A program made the translations under genes and the position numbers. This document shows, piece after piece, positions 1 through 8,028 of a stretch of DNA of 42,997 bases; the stretch's first letter is position 1, and each line of letters begins with the position of its first letter. The notes under the pieces were generated by a model, which ran no database searches, had not been told where the DNA came from, and saw only the letters and a program-made list of their open reading frames with translations. This stretch comes from SMXL01 sp964527795 (GTDB taxonomy: Bacteria; Bacteroidota; Rhodothermia; Rhodothermales; UBA10348): contig CAZGOS010000003.1 of the NCBI GenBank assembly GCA_964527795.1, forward strand, positions 1-42,997, read 5' to 3'.

Positions 1-2
1 AT

Positions 3-1280
3 CCGTACCTGCACTATGCCATGTTCAACAGCCTGGCGAACGTACTCACGGACGAGGCGGCGAAAGTTTTCAAATTTGAGGAGCAGGAAAAGCTCCACGA
101 AGACATCATCGATACCGGCCTTGCGAAAATCTATCAGTCCCACCTTGAAGTTGCCCGGCACATAGCCTCCGAAGAAGGAGTTGATCTGAAGATTACACTG
201 CTCGACGGCAAGGCGTTTGAGAAGGTGCTGGAATACGTACATCGAGTCGGGCCGTGGCTTCTTGTAATGGGCCGAATCGGTGTTCACAGTGATGCCGGCA
301 TGGATATAGGAAGCAATACCGAAAACCTACTCCGCATGGCGCCCTGCAATGTGTTTCTCTCCAGCCGGAGGTTCTCTCCGGATGTCGATGTGAAGGCGGA
401 CGAGTCCATGATCTGGGCGGAACCGGCCCAGCGCATACTGGACAAGGCCCCCGATTTTGCGAAAGGAATCGCGCGTACGATCGTGCATCGCTGGGCCATG
501 GAACGAGGGCACTCCGTCATCACGACCTCGGTACTGACACAGGCGCTTTCCACCATTCTTCCGGAGTCGTCCATGCGCGCCATGGGTATTATCGCGGAAG
601 ATCTGGCCGCTAAAAAGTTGGGGGAAGAAAACGCCGTTGTTTACGTCTGCCGGAAATGCGGCTGGGTCGCCCGTGGATTTGAGCCGAAGAAATGCACCGT
701 CTGTGAGGCCGGACCGGAAAAGCTTCAGAAGCTCGACCGTGAAATCATTGACGGTCTGGGTCCCCGGGACGGAGCATTTCACGAAGAAAAAGCCTTCGAC
801 AATGTTCGCTTACATTACACGGACGATGCTCGCGACCTGATTCGTTCGCTTCCCGACGGCTATCAGCGACGACGCGCAGAGGCGCAGGTTGAGAAACGAG
901 CCCGGGTACGCAAGATGACCATGATCACGAAAGAAATGGTGGAGGACGTTGTCGGGCAGACAAAGGAAACCGCGAAAAACCTGGAAGAAAAGGGGGAACT
1001 GGGCCAACGAGCGGTTGACACAGCCATGAAAGGCAAAGAATCGGTGGATCGCTATGTGCGCGACGGAGCCTTCGTATGGACGCGGGAAGCCCTTGCGCGT
1101 CTGAACAGAGTTCCGGAAGGATTCATGCGCAACGCCACGAAAAAATGCATCGAGAAGCTCGCCGCTTCCAGCAGGATGGATCTGATCGACCTGAATCTGG
1201 TGGAGGAAGGAATCAATAGCGGGTTGAACGTCATGGAAGAGAAGAGCAAGAAGCAGAACAGGCAGAAGGAGGACCGGTAG
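3..1280 (+). CDS. UspA / PCP_red / zinc-ribbon multidomain protein (5' partial)
   Basis: The frame is open from the window edge, so the N-terminus is missing. The visible 425 residues begin inside a universal stress protein (UspA) domain (about 1-125, with the late VMGRIG and GSNTENLLR segments typical of the nucleotide-binding half). Then come a PCP_red-like module (light-independent protochlorophyllide-reductase small domain; about 140-200, PDFAKGIARTIV), a zinc ribbon with Cys 216, 219, 231 and 234, a second weaker PCP_red-like module (about 270-325) and a third near the C-terminus (about 355-410, WTREALARLNRVPEGFMR). Nothing else here suggests chlorophyll synthesis, so the PCP_red modules probably have another, perhaps metal- or Fe-S-related, role. 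The next gene has the same ribbon plus PCP_red design and may act with it. Domain calls are fairly secure; function is unknown. Confidence 0.8.
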   Translation, partial: PYLHYAMFNSLANVLTDEAAKVFKFEEQEKLHEDIIDTGLAKIYQSHLEVARHIASEEGVDLKITLLDGKAFEKVLEYVHRVGPWLLVMGRIGVHSDAGMDIGSNTENLLRMAPCNVFLSSRRFSPDVDVKADESMIWAEPAQRILDKAPDFAKGIARTIVHRWAMERGHSVITTSVLTQALSTILPESSMRAMGIIAEDLAAKKLGEENAVVYVCRKCGWVARGFEPKKCTVCEAGPEKLQKLDREIIDGLGPRDGAFHEEKAFDNVRLHYTDDARDLIRSLPDGYQRRRAEAQVEKRARVRKMTMITKEMVEDVVGQTKETAKNLEEKGELGQRAVDTAMKGKESVDRYVRDGAFVWTREALARLNRVPEGFMRNATKKCIEKLAASSRMDLIDLNLVEEGINSGLNVMEEKSKKQNRQKEDR

Positions 1281-1392
1281 ACGCGACGTTCGGGGCGCGA
1301 AGCACTATGAAAACAAAACACGATATTGCGGCGCACGGTGTATCCTACGTTGCCAATGAGATTGGCGCTTATACGATAATTGAAGAAGTGCC

Positions 1393-1866
1393 ATGAAATT
1401 TCTTTGTGTGAATTGCAACGTACAGATGACTCTCGAAAAATCCCGGGGGCCGGATGACGGGTCTCTCTCGGTCGTATTTGGCTGCTCATCGTGTGGTCGA
1501 AAAATTGCCATGTTGACCAACTCCGAGGAAACCCAGGTGCTGCACTCACTCGGCATCAAGATTGCCGCGAGCGAGAAAGAGGCCGCTCCGATGGAAACGA
1601 ATCGCTCGTCTCCTATGGATAATCCAGGAGCAGCCGAGTCGCTGGAATCCGCCAAAGCAGATCCGACGGATAAAACCAGCGGCGGCGCTATCGACGCTCA
1701 ATCCGAACTGCAGTGGACACCGGAAGCCCTGGAACGGATGGACCGCATACCGGCGTTCGTCCGGGGAATGGTACAGAAAGGGATCGAGGATTATGCAAGG
1801 GCAAATGACATAACACGGGTTGACGAAGCCGTTCTCAAAGATGTGCGCGACGGATTCGGATTCTAA
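1393..1866 (+). CDS. Zinc-ribbon protein with C-terminal PCP_red domain
   Basis: 157 residues. The N-terminus has a zinc ribbon with pairs Cys5/Cys8 and Cys31/Cys34. A low-complexity, Ala/Ser/Asp-rich linker (about 55-105) leads to a C-terminal PCP_red domain (about 108-155, WTPEALERMDRIPAFVRG), close in pattern to the modules of the upstream gene. It lies 112 bp downstream on the same strand and is probably co-transcribed. No signal peptide is seen, so it should be cytoplasmic. PCP_red domains are named after a protochlorophyllide reductase subunit but occur in many non-phototrophs; here the role is not known. The ATG at 1393 puts the first Cys pair at residues 5 and 8, as expected for a complete ribbon. 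Confidence 0.8.
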   Translation: MKFLCVNCNVQMTLEKSRGPDDGSLSVVFGCSSCGRKIAMLTNSEETQVLHSLGIKIAASEKEAAPMETNRSSPMDNPGAAESLESAKADPTDKTSGGAIDAQSELQWTPEALERMDRIPAFVRGMVQKGIEDYARANDITRVDEAVLKDVRDGFGF

Positions 1867-1896
1867 TACACGTCCGGCGACCGCCAACGTGCACGT

Positions 1897-2604
1897 CTAA
1901 TCATCAGGTTTGAGATCGAATGTAGCGGTCTCCGTCTCACCGGGGCCGACCGTGATCGGCTTCGATTCTCCTTCTAAAGACTCATGCCATACGACCAGTT
2001 CATACGTTCCAGGAGGCACATCCTTTAGCGTGAATTCTCCACTCTCGTCCGTCACCGCATAATACGGGTGCGCAGCCACCACGATAACAGCACTCATCCA
2101 GTTATGGATATCGCACGATACGCGGGTGAAATCCGGAAATCGGAATCTGCGCCCGGCAACTTCCATCTCATTCATGGTCTTGGGCATCGCCAGGTTGACG
2201 GGACGATTGTTCTCAGGCGCTGTATGAAAATTATGGAGAATACCGTCGGAATTGCGCACCTTCAACGCCTGACCAACGGGCAGTATCACAACATGCGGGT
2301 CGAAAACACACCCTTTCTGGTCCAGTACAACGACATCTTCCGTCCGCCATGTCTGCGTCACATCGATTCCTTCCAGGTAGACGATTGCATTTTTCAGGCC
2401 GGACGACTCGCCGTCAACGATGAGTGTCTCATCTGGAATTTCGCTGTCACATGATGAAAACTCGTCGCTGACGGAATGGAAAACCGGTTCAACATCGGGG
2501 CCGTCATAACGGATCGCACCTCTGATCACCGACGTTGTCTGGGCCGTTGAGATCGTCGGAATCACCGCCGAAAGGAATAGGAAAATCAGAATTCGATTCT
2601 TCAT
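1897..2604 (-). CDS. Periplasmic cupredoxin-like protein with carboxypeptidase-regulatory domain
   Basis: 235 residues with a clear signal peptide (MKNRILIFLFLSAVIPTISTAQ). The middle is cupredoxin-like (type 1 copper): His124 and His127 in ILHNFH, then Cys164, His167 and Met170 in CDIHNWM, which gives the His-Cys-His-Met set for a blue copper centre. The last 60 residues (VTDESGEFTLKDVPPGTYEL onward) look like a carboxypeptidase-regulatory/transthyretin-like beta domain. It is the last gene of a four-gene minus-strand operon of heme proteins, 14 bp after the heme-barrel gene. Likely a periplasmic electron carrier or copper-dependent partner of those cytochromes; the exact partner is inference. 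Confidence 0.8.
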   Translation of the reverse strand: MKNRILIFLFLSAVIPTISTAQTTSVIRGAIRYDGPDVEPVFHSVSDEFSSCDSEIPDETLIVDGESSGLKNAIVYLEGIDVTQTWRTEDVVVLDQKGCVFDPHVVILPVGQALKVRNSDGILHNFHTAPENNRPVNLAMPKTMNEMEVAGRRFRFPDFTRVSCDIHNWMSAVIVVAAHPYYAVTDESGEFTLKDVPPGTYELVVWHESLEGESKPITVGPGETETATFDLKPDD

Positions 2605-2618
2605 TTTCAGCTCGGTTC

Positions 2619-3698
2619 TTAAAAGAAAATATGGAATTGAAACATCAGTTGATCCTGGTTCAGGGGCACATTTTGCGGAATGAATCGGTTGATCCGATAG
2701 AATACTCCGATCTGTAGAAACTGTGTGATAAACGGTTCGATGCCAAAGGTTAAACGATCCTGGCCGTCCAGCGTATTCTTTACGTCCCGACGACGATCAA
2801 AAAATTCGTAGGTCGTCCTGACATTGAAACCGCGCATCGGAAGGAAGTAAAGTTCGACGAAGCCGGCGAACTGTTCCCTCTTGCCAAACCGCATGAAATC
2901 GCCTTCGGCGGCTAAGGTAAATCGTCCAACATTCAGACCGGCGAACATCCCCATTTTGTAATCGATGCTCCCTCGAATATTCTGACTGAACGATCCGCCG
3001 ATTCGAAAGCGTCGAAACAGAATCTGGCCTATGACCGACACCTGATTACGTGTCAGATTGGCCATGACTGAAGTTCTCCCGGGCTCGAAACCGACCTCGA
3101 TTCCCAGATCGTGCTTGCTGTAGGTGAATCCCGTCCTTGCGCGAATAAATGCATCATCGTCGCGCAGTCTGAGCCCGAACGGCAACAGCATACGGCCAAC
3201 TTTCAAATACGAATTGAAGCGCCTGAACTGAATCAGACCGAAGAATTCGCGGTTTTCCGTGCCCGGAGCCAGTGTCTGGTCGACATAGGCCGTAAGCAGA
3301 TCCGGTACCAGGCGGACTGAGAGATACAGATTCGCTTCGGGAATCCGGGAATTCGTTGTCGCCTCGCCTTCTTCACCCTCCGGTGTCGTGTATCGAAGCA
3401 GAGAAATGTTGTCTATGCGCAGGTTGGATCCCACGGAGATCGATCTGCTAAGCCTTCCGTCAAAAAAACTCGCCGACCGGATGGGCTTCATCGCCAGATT
3501 GGTCTGCGAATAGATCACTCCAAAACTGGTCCGTTTGCCTCCTCCCGTCCGATTCACATGGCATTGAGAACACTTTAATCCTGTTCGAAGCGCCATGTAG
3601 GGCTCCGCCTGTGCCGGTTTCGTAATGGGAGCGATCATTCCAATGCAGAAAACCAGGGCAACCGGAATTCGAGTGAATGTTATGTGTGAAACGCGCAT
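2619..3698 (-). CDS. Outer-membrane beta-barrel with an N-terminal heme c motif
   Basis: 359 residues. A signal peptide (to about residue 31) is followed by a single heme c motif CSQCH (Cys43, Cys46, His47) in the context GLKCSQCHVNRTGGG. The rest is alternating polar/aromatic beta-strand sequence with no further Cys, ending in HIFF, as in outer-membrane barrels recognised by BamA. A porin-like barrel carrying its own heme suggests electron transfer at or across the outer membrane, reminiscent in logic (not in sequence) of MtrB/cytochrome conduits. Operon position: 9 bp after the heme lipoprotein and 14 bp before the cupredoxin. Barrel and heme motif are seen directly; the conduit role is inference. 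Confidence 0.75.
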   Translation of the reverse strand: MRVSHITFTRIPVALVFCIGMIAPITKPAQAEPYMALRTGLKCSQCHVNRTGGGKRTSFGVIYSQTNLAMKPIRSASFFDGRLSRSISVGSNLRIDNISLLRYTTPEGEEGEATTNSRIPEANLYLSVRLVPDLLTAYVDQTLAPGTENREFFGLIQFRRFNSYLKVGRMLLPFGLRLRDDDAFIRARTGFTYSKHDLGIEVGFEPGRTSVMANLTRNQVSVIGQILFRRFRIGGSFSQNIRGSIDYKMGMFAGLNVGRFTLAAEGDFMRFGKREQFAGFVELYFLPMRGFNVRTTYEFFDRRRDVKNTLDGQDRLTFGIEPFITQFLQIGVFYRINRFIPQNVPLNQDQLMFQFHIFF

Positions 3699-3707
3699 TG
3701 TTCGGGT

Positions 3708-4214
3708 TCAGTCGTCTAGTGCTCCGGCTTTTATCCACGCAACCAGCCATTCAACCTCTGTTTTGGACACGAACGGCGGTCCATTCGATGGCATGCGGAA
3801 TCCTTTTTTGGGAGCAACGGCTGTGATTTTCTGGACGAGATAACTCTTCACCGGGTCACCGGGAAGAATCCGCAGTCTCGGATCTCGGTCTGGAAGCTGG
3901 AACGACGGCTGCAGGACGAGTGATTTATAGGAGTTGCCCACGGTCAAATCCAGACCGTTCTCCTCGTCCCCGCCTGTATTATTGTATCCGGATCCTCCCG
4001 GCGAATGACAGCTCGCACAGTAGGTATCGAAAATAGGCTGAATCTGGGACGAGAAACCCAACTCATCCAACGGCATTCCGCTTTGGGTCAAACCGAGACC
4101 GTCCCCCTTACACGAGAGCAAGACAGATGCGAGAAGAAATCCGATACCGACCTGGAAACCACGTCCCGAGCCCACCGCTCTCCTCAATATTTTTCCTCTA
4201 ATGAGTAAGCTCAT
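3708..4214 (-). CDS. Monoheme c-type cytochrome lipoprotein
   Basis: 168 residues. Basic n-region, hydrophobic stretch and lipobox ending at Cys35 (SVLLSC) mark a lipoprotein. One heme motif CASCH (Cys66, Cys69, His70) follows IQPIFDTYC, the usual start of the planctomycete-type or DUF-type cytochrome domain found in many FCB lipoproteins. A late MPSNGPP segment supplies the likely distal Met. The start at 4214 overlaps the end of the upstream diheme cytochrome gene by 17 bp, which supports translational coupling. Likely anchored in a periplasm-facing membrane leaflet and passing electrons among the neighbouring cytochromes. Confidence 0.8.
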   Translation of the reverse strand: MSLLIRGKILRRAVGSGRGFQVGIGFLLASVLLSCKGDGLGLTQSGMPLDELGFSSQIQPIFDTYCASCHSPGGSGYNNTGGDEENGLDLTVGNSYKSLVLQPSFQLPDRDPRLRILPGDPVKSYLVQKITAVAPKKGFRMPSNGPPFVSKTEVEWLVAWIKAGALDD

Positions 4215-5157
4215 CGTCGTGCATGAAGAGTCGATAGAATAGATTCGGTCTTCTTGCCAGACTTTTTACAAAATACACCAACGACCATTTTCGGCGACTG
4301 TCCAGCTTCTGTGTCTCTGTATTATCTAATAGCTCTATCTCGCGCTCCGTCGGCTGCTTGAGGAAATACGCTTTCAGAGCCTGAATCTCGGCGTCGGAAT
4401 AGGCTTTCCGATAGTCGTCAAGCGTTGAAAGACTATCGCTGCCAAAGAGGAATGCGTCCGCGTAGGATGGCATCGGTGTGCCATCCATACCGGTACTAAA
4501 AGTTCTGAAGATGCTTTCATTGTCGTCTCCGCCCTTATACCCGCCACGCGTGAAGTCGAACGCATCAATTTTTCTCCCCGTGGCGTCCTTCAACGTGCCT
4601 TCCAGATGACCGGACCCGGTTCCGCGTACGCCGTGACACGTCCAGCAGTCCATGAGCATGTACAGATACTTCCCCTCCGCGAAAACGATTTCCGTCACAG
4701 TAGGCTCGGCCGGGATGTGCAACGTTGGTGCAAACTCATCTTCGTCGAAATATGGCGCAAACGCCCTGACGTACGTCGCGACATCGCGCAACTCTCGCTC
4801 ACTCAACAGGTCTCGCCAGGACGGCATCATCGTGCGCGGAACTCCATTGCGGATCGTGCGCATCAGATCATCGACGGTAGGCAGATCGCCTGTAGGCGTT
4901 GACCTGAATTTGAAAACACCGGTCGAAAAATCGCTCGGTCGTGGATCCAGGGCGGCATAGCCGGGACCTTTTCCGTCCCCCTCGTCGCCATGACAGGCTG
5001 CGCACGCGCGTACGTATATATGCTCGCCTCGGCTTCGGGCCAGAGCAGCTTCTATCAAATCAGAAGCGGTGCGTTCAGACGTCCCGGCCGAAGACTGTGC
5101 GATTGCCGGACCGGCAGAGAAAAAGAGCAGGGTCAGACTGGTCAGTATGCTTCGCAT
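4198..5157 (-). CDS. Diheme periplasmic cytochrome c
   Basis: 319 residues from the ATG at 5157, chosen because it opens directly into a signal peptide (MRSILTSLTLLFFSAGPAIAQ); an in-frame upstream start at 5205 would add 16 residues before it. Two heme motifs: CAACH (Cys52-His56) and CWTCH (Cys171-His175), each with a following MPS/MPSY-type Met (MMPSW, PMPSY). Both halves align well by eye with the N-terminal diheme part of the large cytochrome at 11462-13420 (shared DFxxGxxKFR, TIRNG, GTLKD and FRTF.TGMDGTPMP-type segments), so the two are paralogues. It is the first gene of the minus-strand operon and probably the soluble electron carrier of that group. Confidence 0.85.
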   Translation of the reverse strand: MRSILTSLTLLFFSAGPAIAQSSAGTSERTASDLIEAALARSRGEHIYVRACAACHGDEGDGKGPGYAALDPRPSDFSTGVFKFRSTPTGDLPTVDDLMRTIRNGVPRTMMPSWRDLLSERELRDVATYVRAFAPYFDEDEFAPTLHIPAEPTVTEIVFAEGKYLYMLMDCWTCHGVRGTGSGHLEGTLKDATGRKIDAFDFTRGGYKGGDDNESIFRTFSTGMDGTPMPSYADAFLFGSDSLSTLDDYRKAYSDAEIQALKAYFLKQPTEREIELLDNTETQKLDSRRKWSLVYFVKSLARRPNLFYRLFMHDDELTH

Positions 5158-5762
5158 CAAGTCGGCTGCCCGTTCGGTGACTCTTGAGCCGGACCTTTGT
5201 CCCATATTGTGCTCACGCTATAGAATTGGTCGAGACGACTACTTTGATAATTGTGCACGATAGAACTCTGGGTAAATCCTTCGCGGGCTTGCCGCGATGT
5301 ACTTGTCGGATGATGCGCGCGCTGCCGGCTCGGGCAGACCGGAATCTGCGTCAGCCGGCAGATATCCGAAAAATACTCAGAACCCACATCAGTTTCATGG
5401 ATATTTCCGGCGGGGAAATTCGGATTCGTCAAGCTTCGGTCTGACGACATGGCTTCGGTCTGATAATCAACGCATTAAACGAGCGCGATGAACCGGTGCT
5501 TGGGCCGGGTGCGATAGTGCATCTTTCTGCAACGCTGTTCGGTCGCCTCCTTCGGGATCATTTTCTACCTGTTCGTTATGTACAAAACTCAGGTATTCCC
5601 CCACAACATTTGTATTAAGACGGGATTACAATTCTGGGGATGAATCGACTCGAGACATGCTGGTTCACCTGCGTCGACTCCGTGCAACCTTCAGCGCCTG
5701 CCATGCAAGAACATGTAAACCCCGCATCGCCAAACCAACAAATCCCTATTACGGAGAAGAAG
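5158..5762. other. Divergent intergenic region between two respiratory gene sets
   Basis: No convincing gene is seen in these 605 bases. The region separates the minus-strand cytochrome operon from the plus-strand lipoprotein/MauG/oxidase genes, so promoters for both should lie here, but no clean -35/-10 pair could be read. It holds a 12-bp direct repeat at 5433-5444 and 5452-5463 (listed separately) and a ribosome-binding site just before 5763. Confidence 0.5.
5433..5463. repeat. 12-bp direct repeat, 19-bp period
   Basis: The sequence GCTTCGGTCTGA occurs at 5433-5444 and again at 5452-5463. The start-to-start distance of 19 bp is close to two helical turns, which would place both copies on one face of the DNA. 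Position in a divergent control region makes an operator possible, but chance cannot be excluded. Confidence 0.4.
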
Positions 5763-6455
5763 GTGTGCACACGCTTTCGCGCAATTCCATCACGTATCTC
5801 GATCGGGATATTACTGGGCTGTACTTTCCTCGCGAGTTGCGATATCGGGCCTAAACACGAGGAGCCTGTAGCCCCTGAAACTCCCTCCCTCACGGCTCCG
5901 CTCGACGGATCCGCTGATCAGCAGAACGCTCTCTATCTGGAATGGACCGAGTCGCCTGTGGCTTCAGCATATCATGTTCAGGTATCCACTCAATCGGATT
6001 TTCTTGATCTGACCGTCGATGACCGAAATATTCTAGTTCCGATTACACCGGTAAAAGATTTGCAGGTCGATTCAACCTACCACTGGCGGGTGAGAGCTTT
6101 TAACGAAGTGGGTTTCAGCGATTGGTCGTCGGCTTGGTCGTTCACGCCTTCATCACCCGCATCGTTTCCAGCCGTTCCACAGCTCGTATATCCGCCAGAC
6201 GGGACAATTGATCTGGGAACCACCGTTGAATTCAAGTGGAGGACTACAAAAGGTTCCAGATTTTATCATATTCAGGCATCTCTGGAACGGGATTTTTTCA
6301 GCAGGGAAGCCGATATGATCGTGGCTGACACGGCACAGTCTGTTTCGGCGCTCGTATATGAGTATTGGTATTACTGGCGCGTGCGGGGACAAAATGCCGC
6401 CGGATATGGGCCCTGGTCTCCTACGTGGTTAATCGTAATCGCGGCCGGCGGATAG
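5763..6455 (+). CDS. Lipoprotein with two fibronectin type III-like domains
   Basis: Starting at GTG 5763 gives a compact lipoprotein signal (MCTRFRAIPSRISIGILLG, lipobox LASC, Cys26) preceded 6 nt upstream by GGAG; an ATG at 5640 would put about 40 odd residues ahead of it, so the GTG is preferred. Two similar beta domains follow, each with the YHWRVRAFN/YYWRVRGQN and WS..W signatures of fibronectin-III-like repeats common in FCB extracellular proteins. No catalytic motif is seen. It lies 65 bp upstream of the MauG-like gene on the same strand and may be a surface or periplasmic binding partner. The role is unknown. Confidence 0.7.
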   Translation: MCTRFRAIPSRISIGILLGCTFLASCDIGPKHEEPVAPETPSLTAPLDGSADQQNALYLEWTESPVASAYHVQVSTQSDFLDLTVDDRNILVPITPVKDLQVDSTYHWRVRAFNEVGFSDWSSAWSFTPSSPASFPAVPQLVYPPDGTIDLGTTVEFKWRTTKGSRFYHIQASLERDFFSREADMIVADTAQSVSALVYEYWYYWRVRGQNAAGYGPWSPTWLIVIAAGG

Positions 6456-6520
6456 ATCCGACGCCGATAAACAGGACGATCGATTCGAACAATTGGTACG
6501 CATAATCCGGTTATAGCGAC

Positions 6521-7861
6521 ATGAAATCATTTCATACAGAAAGAATCCTCTTTGGCGGATTGATATTCGGAATCAGTTTGGCCGGATGCACACTTTCACA
6601 GTCAGAAGTGGACGATACCATTCTGGACGAGCAGTTAATCCAGGTCCTCACAAAGAACGGTGAGCGTACCCTTGCCAATTTCATATTACCGGACAGCGAC
6701 GATTTTTCCTCCATCCCCCAGGATCCGGCAAATCTTCTTACTCTGGACAAAGTAGAGCTGGGTAAGCTACTGTTTCATGAAACCGCACTTGCCACAAATC
6801 CGCGGCACGAGAGCGGAAGGGGAACGTACGCATGCGCGACATGCCATCATGCAGCGGCCGGTTTCCAGGCAGGACGGAAGCAGGCCATAGCCGATGGTGG
6901 TTCCGGCTGGGGTGAGAGAGGTGAAGGACGTACACGGAATGTTGCCTACGAAGTAGAAGATCTGGATATTCAGCCTATCCGGTCTCCTACCATTCTGAAC
7001 ACTGCCTATCAACGAATCACGAAGTGGGACGGCGGTTTCGGCGCACACGGACTGAATGAAGGTACGGAGTCAAGTTGGATTCCCGGCACCGATGCCGCCA
7101 TGAATTGGTTGGGATACGACGGTCTCGAAACACAGGCCATCCGGGGATTGGTTGCCCATCGAATGGGCGATATCGAATCGAGTATCGTAGCCACTCATCC
7201 TACGTACACCGAGCTTTGGGACCGTGCATTTCCAGGTGAGCCTGTTTCGGTTGAAAAAGCGGGATTCGCCATAGCCGCGTACGAACGTACGGTTTTTGCC
7301 AATCAAGCCCCGTTCCAGCGCTGGCTAAGGGGTGAAACCAGCGCCATGTCCCCAGACGAAAAGCGAGGAGCTCTCGTCTTTTTTGGGGATACCGGTTGCG
7401 AGCGCATGTGCCACACCGGCGGCCCTCTCAGTTCAGTAAATTATTATGCTTTGGGAGTGGCGGATATGGAGGGTTCGGACGTTTACGGTGATATTCCTGA
7501 AACGCTGGGTAGAGGAGGTTTTCTTCAGGACCCGGACCAATACTTCATGTTCAAGATTCCACAACTCTACAATCTCAAGGACTCCCCCTATTACGGACAC
7601 GGCGGAATGTTCAGATCCCTTCGGGAGATCGTCGAATATTACAACGAAGCTGTTCCTGCCCGAATCCTTCCTGAAGGGCGCATCAAGAGTACGTTCAAAC
7701 CTCTCGAATTAACGGAGACACAGATTGACAATCTCGTGCTCTTTCTGACGGAATCACTCTACGACCCAAACTTAATGCGCTACGTGCCCGACTCGCTGCC
7801 TTCGGGAAACTGCACGCCGGCAAATGATCCGATTTCTAGAGTTGATCTGGGCTGCGACTGA
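6521..7861 (+). CDS. MauG/CcpA-family diheme cytochrome c peroxidase-like lipoprotein
   Basis: 446 residues. Lipobox at ISLAGC (Cys23). The fold markers of the bacterial diheme peroxidase/MauG family are present: DKVELGKLLFHE, first heme site CATCHH (Cys105-His109), LGYDGLETQAI, the AIAAYERTV segment, a second heme site and the YGHGGMFRSLREIVEYY tail with EITETQ-like ending. The second heme site reads Cys293-Glu-Arg-Met-Cys297-His298, that is CX3CH rather than CXXCH, followed by TGGPLSS where the family has TGPxLSS. Family members reduce peroxide or oxidise protein residues; substrate here is unknown. Located between the FnIII lipoprotein and the bd-like oxidase. Confidence 0.85.
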   Translation: MKSFHTERILFGGLIFGISLAGCTLSQSEVDDTILDEQLIQVLTKNGERTLANFILPDSDDFSSIPQDPANLLTLDKVELGKLLFHETALATNPRHESGRGTYACATCHHAAAGFQAGRKQAIADGGSGWGERGEGRTRNVAYEVEDLDIQPIRSPTILNTAYQRITKWDGGFGAHGLNEGTESSWIPGTDAAMNWLGYDGLETQAIRGLVAHRMGDIESSIVATHPTYTELWDRAFPGEPVSVEKAGFAIAAYERTVFANQAPFQRWLRGETSAMSPDEKRGALVFFGDTGCERMCHTGGPLSSVNYYALGVADMEGSDVYGDIPETLGRGGFLQDPDQYFMFKIPQLYNLKDSPYYGHGGMFRSLREIVEYYNEAVPARILPEGRIKSTFKPLELTETQIDNLVLFLTESLYDPNLMRYVPDSLPSGNCTPANDPISRVDLGCD

Positions 7862-8028
7862 CGGGACGAAAGCATGAAGTGTTCGAAGGGAAACGTCGAT
7901 CGACTACGAGCACCGTCGAATCATCGCAGCGGATCGGTTTTGCGGTGTCCGAAACGAAATCAGACTGAGCCCGGCCTTCCGGGCGACCGTTGTTCCGGTG
8001 CTCCACGGCTCTGGAGCGAGGCGAGTTG

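Noticed and set aside
21..1280. Treating ATG at 21 as the true start of the first gene
   Set aside because: The frame is open to the window edge and the UspA domain lacks its first strand, so the gene is cut.
7950..7985. Hairpin CCCGG-CCTT-CCGGG before the bd-like oxidase
   Set aside because: Stem is only 5 bp and no T run follows, so it is not a terminator.
7990..8028. TTG start for the bd-like oxidase
   Set aside because: ATG 8029 has a good ribosome-binding site and gives a normal first helix; the extra 13 residues are not needed.
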